Of a stretch of DNA of 64,000 bases, positions 63,861 to 64,000 are shown one piece after another. The position numbers and the translations under genes are program-made. How positions within the stretch are numbered: the first letter of the stretch is position 1; each line of letters begins with the position of its first letter. Origin of the DNA: Acidovorax sp. FHTAMBA (lineage in GTDB: Bacteria > Pseudomonadota > Gammaproteobacteria > Burkholderiales > Burkholderiaceae_C); NCBI RefSeq assembly GCF_038958875.1, contig NZ_CP152407.1:1309501-1373500 (forward strand), in the 5' to 3' direction. The notes below the pieces were generated by a model. It was not told where the DNA came from, searched no databases, and saw nothing but the letters and a program-made list of their open reading frames with translations.

Positions 63861-64000
63861 ATGAAATTCTCGGTTTTCCAGATCAGCCGCCGTGGTGGCC
63901 GCGAGAAGAACGAAGACCGCATGGGCTATTGCTACACGCGCGAATCGGGCCTGTTTGTGCTGGCCGACGGCATGGGTGGCCACCCGGAAGGCGAAGTGGC
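63861..64000 (+). CDS. PP2C-family serine/threonine phosphatase (partial, runs off the window)
   Basis: The first 46 residues are present. MKFSVFQISRRGGREKNEDR carries the RxxNEDR start motif of PP2C, and LADGMGGHPEGEVA contains the metal-binding DGMGGH motif. The rest is cut by the window end. Being directly downstream of the kinase, it is expected to reverse that kinase's phosphorylation. Confidence 0.9.
   Translation, partial: MKFSVFQISRRGGREKNEDRMGYCYTRESGLFVLADGMGGHPEGEV

Overview
The window is a GC-rich bacterial chromosome segment dominated by housekeeping genes. Gene content and order (ubiE-ubiJ-ubiB; TPR-lolB-ispE-tRNA-prs-rplY-pth; mutM-GTPase-mutY; recN-rapZ; nadK/hrcA; greB-spoT-rpoZ-gmk-yicC) fit a betaproteobacterium of the order Burkholderiales. 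The many copies of a short intergenic hairpin repeat of a kind I recognise from Comamonadaceae point to an Acidovorax-like organism. There is no prophage, CRISPR array or rRNA operon.

Layout. 1-5.2 kb: the ugpB-A-E-C-Q glycerol-3-phosphate uptake operon on the minus strand, with a Pho-box-like sequence upstream. 5.5-11 kb: serA and a giant FAD/Fe-S oxidoreductase. 11-16.2 kb: HIT and DUF971 proteins, then a ubiquinone-biosynthesis cluster (ubiE, a Tim44-like protein, ubiJ, ubiB). 16.4-25.5 kb: a sodium:solute symporter, fmdB-DUF502-aspS, a lipoprotein, nudB, an EEP-fold hydrolase, a cardiolipin synthase-like gene, and folE followed two bases later by a BLUF blue-light sensor. 25.7-30.4 kb: DMT transporter, DUF429, YdgA-like and histidine phosphatase genes.

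30.4-32.8 kb is the only clearly accessory region. An intact IS256-family element with an exact 8-bp target duplication sits in a sequence resembling an integron attC site. Next to it is a visibly AT-richer orphan gene of unknown function. 32.8-42.1 kb: a TTC38-like TPR protein, a small unknown gene, an amidase, and a dipeptide-type ABC transporter (substrate-binding protein, two ATPases, two permeases). 42.3-48.9 kb: ferredoxin, pth, rplY, prs, an embedded tRNA-Gln, ispE, lolB and a TPR protein. 48.9-57.4 kb: mutM, a dynamin-like GTPase and mutY; then rapZ, recN, nadK and the divergent hrcA. 57.5-64 kb: two tRNAs, greB, spoT, rpoZ, gmk, yicC, and a divergent serine/threonine kinase followed by a PP2C phosphatase cut by the window end.

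I see no convincing wholly new multi-gene system. The best leads are: a family of covarying hairpin repeats, one copy of which is translated inside a conserved oxidoreductase; the folE-BLUF pair; a dynamin-like GTPase between the two 8-oxoguanine repair genes; an attC-like relic hit by the insertion sequence; and two Pho-box-like sites that would place ugp and an SSS symporter in one phosphate regulon. Gene-free stretches are all about 300 bases or shorter; most hold the repeats, terminators or promoter sites listed.
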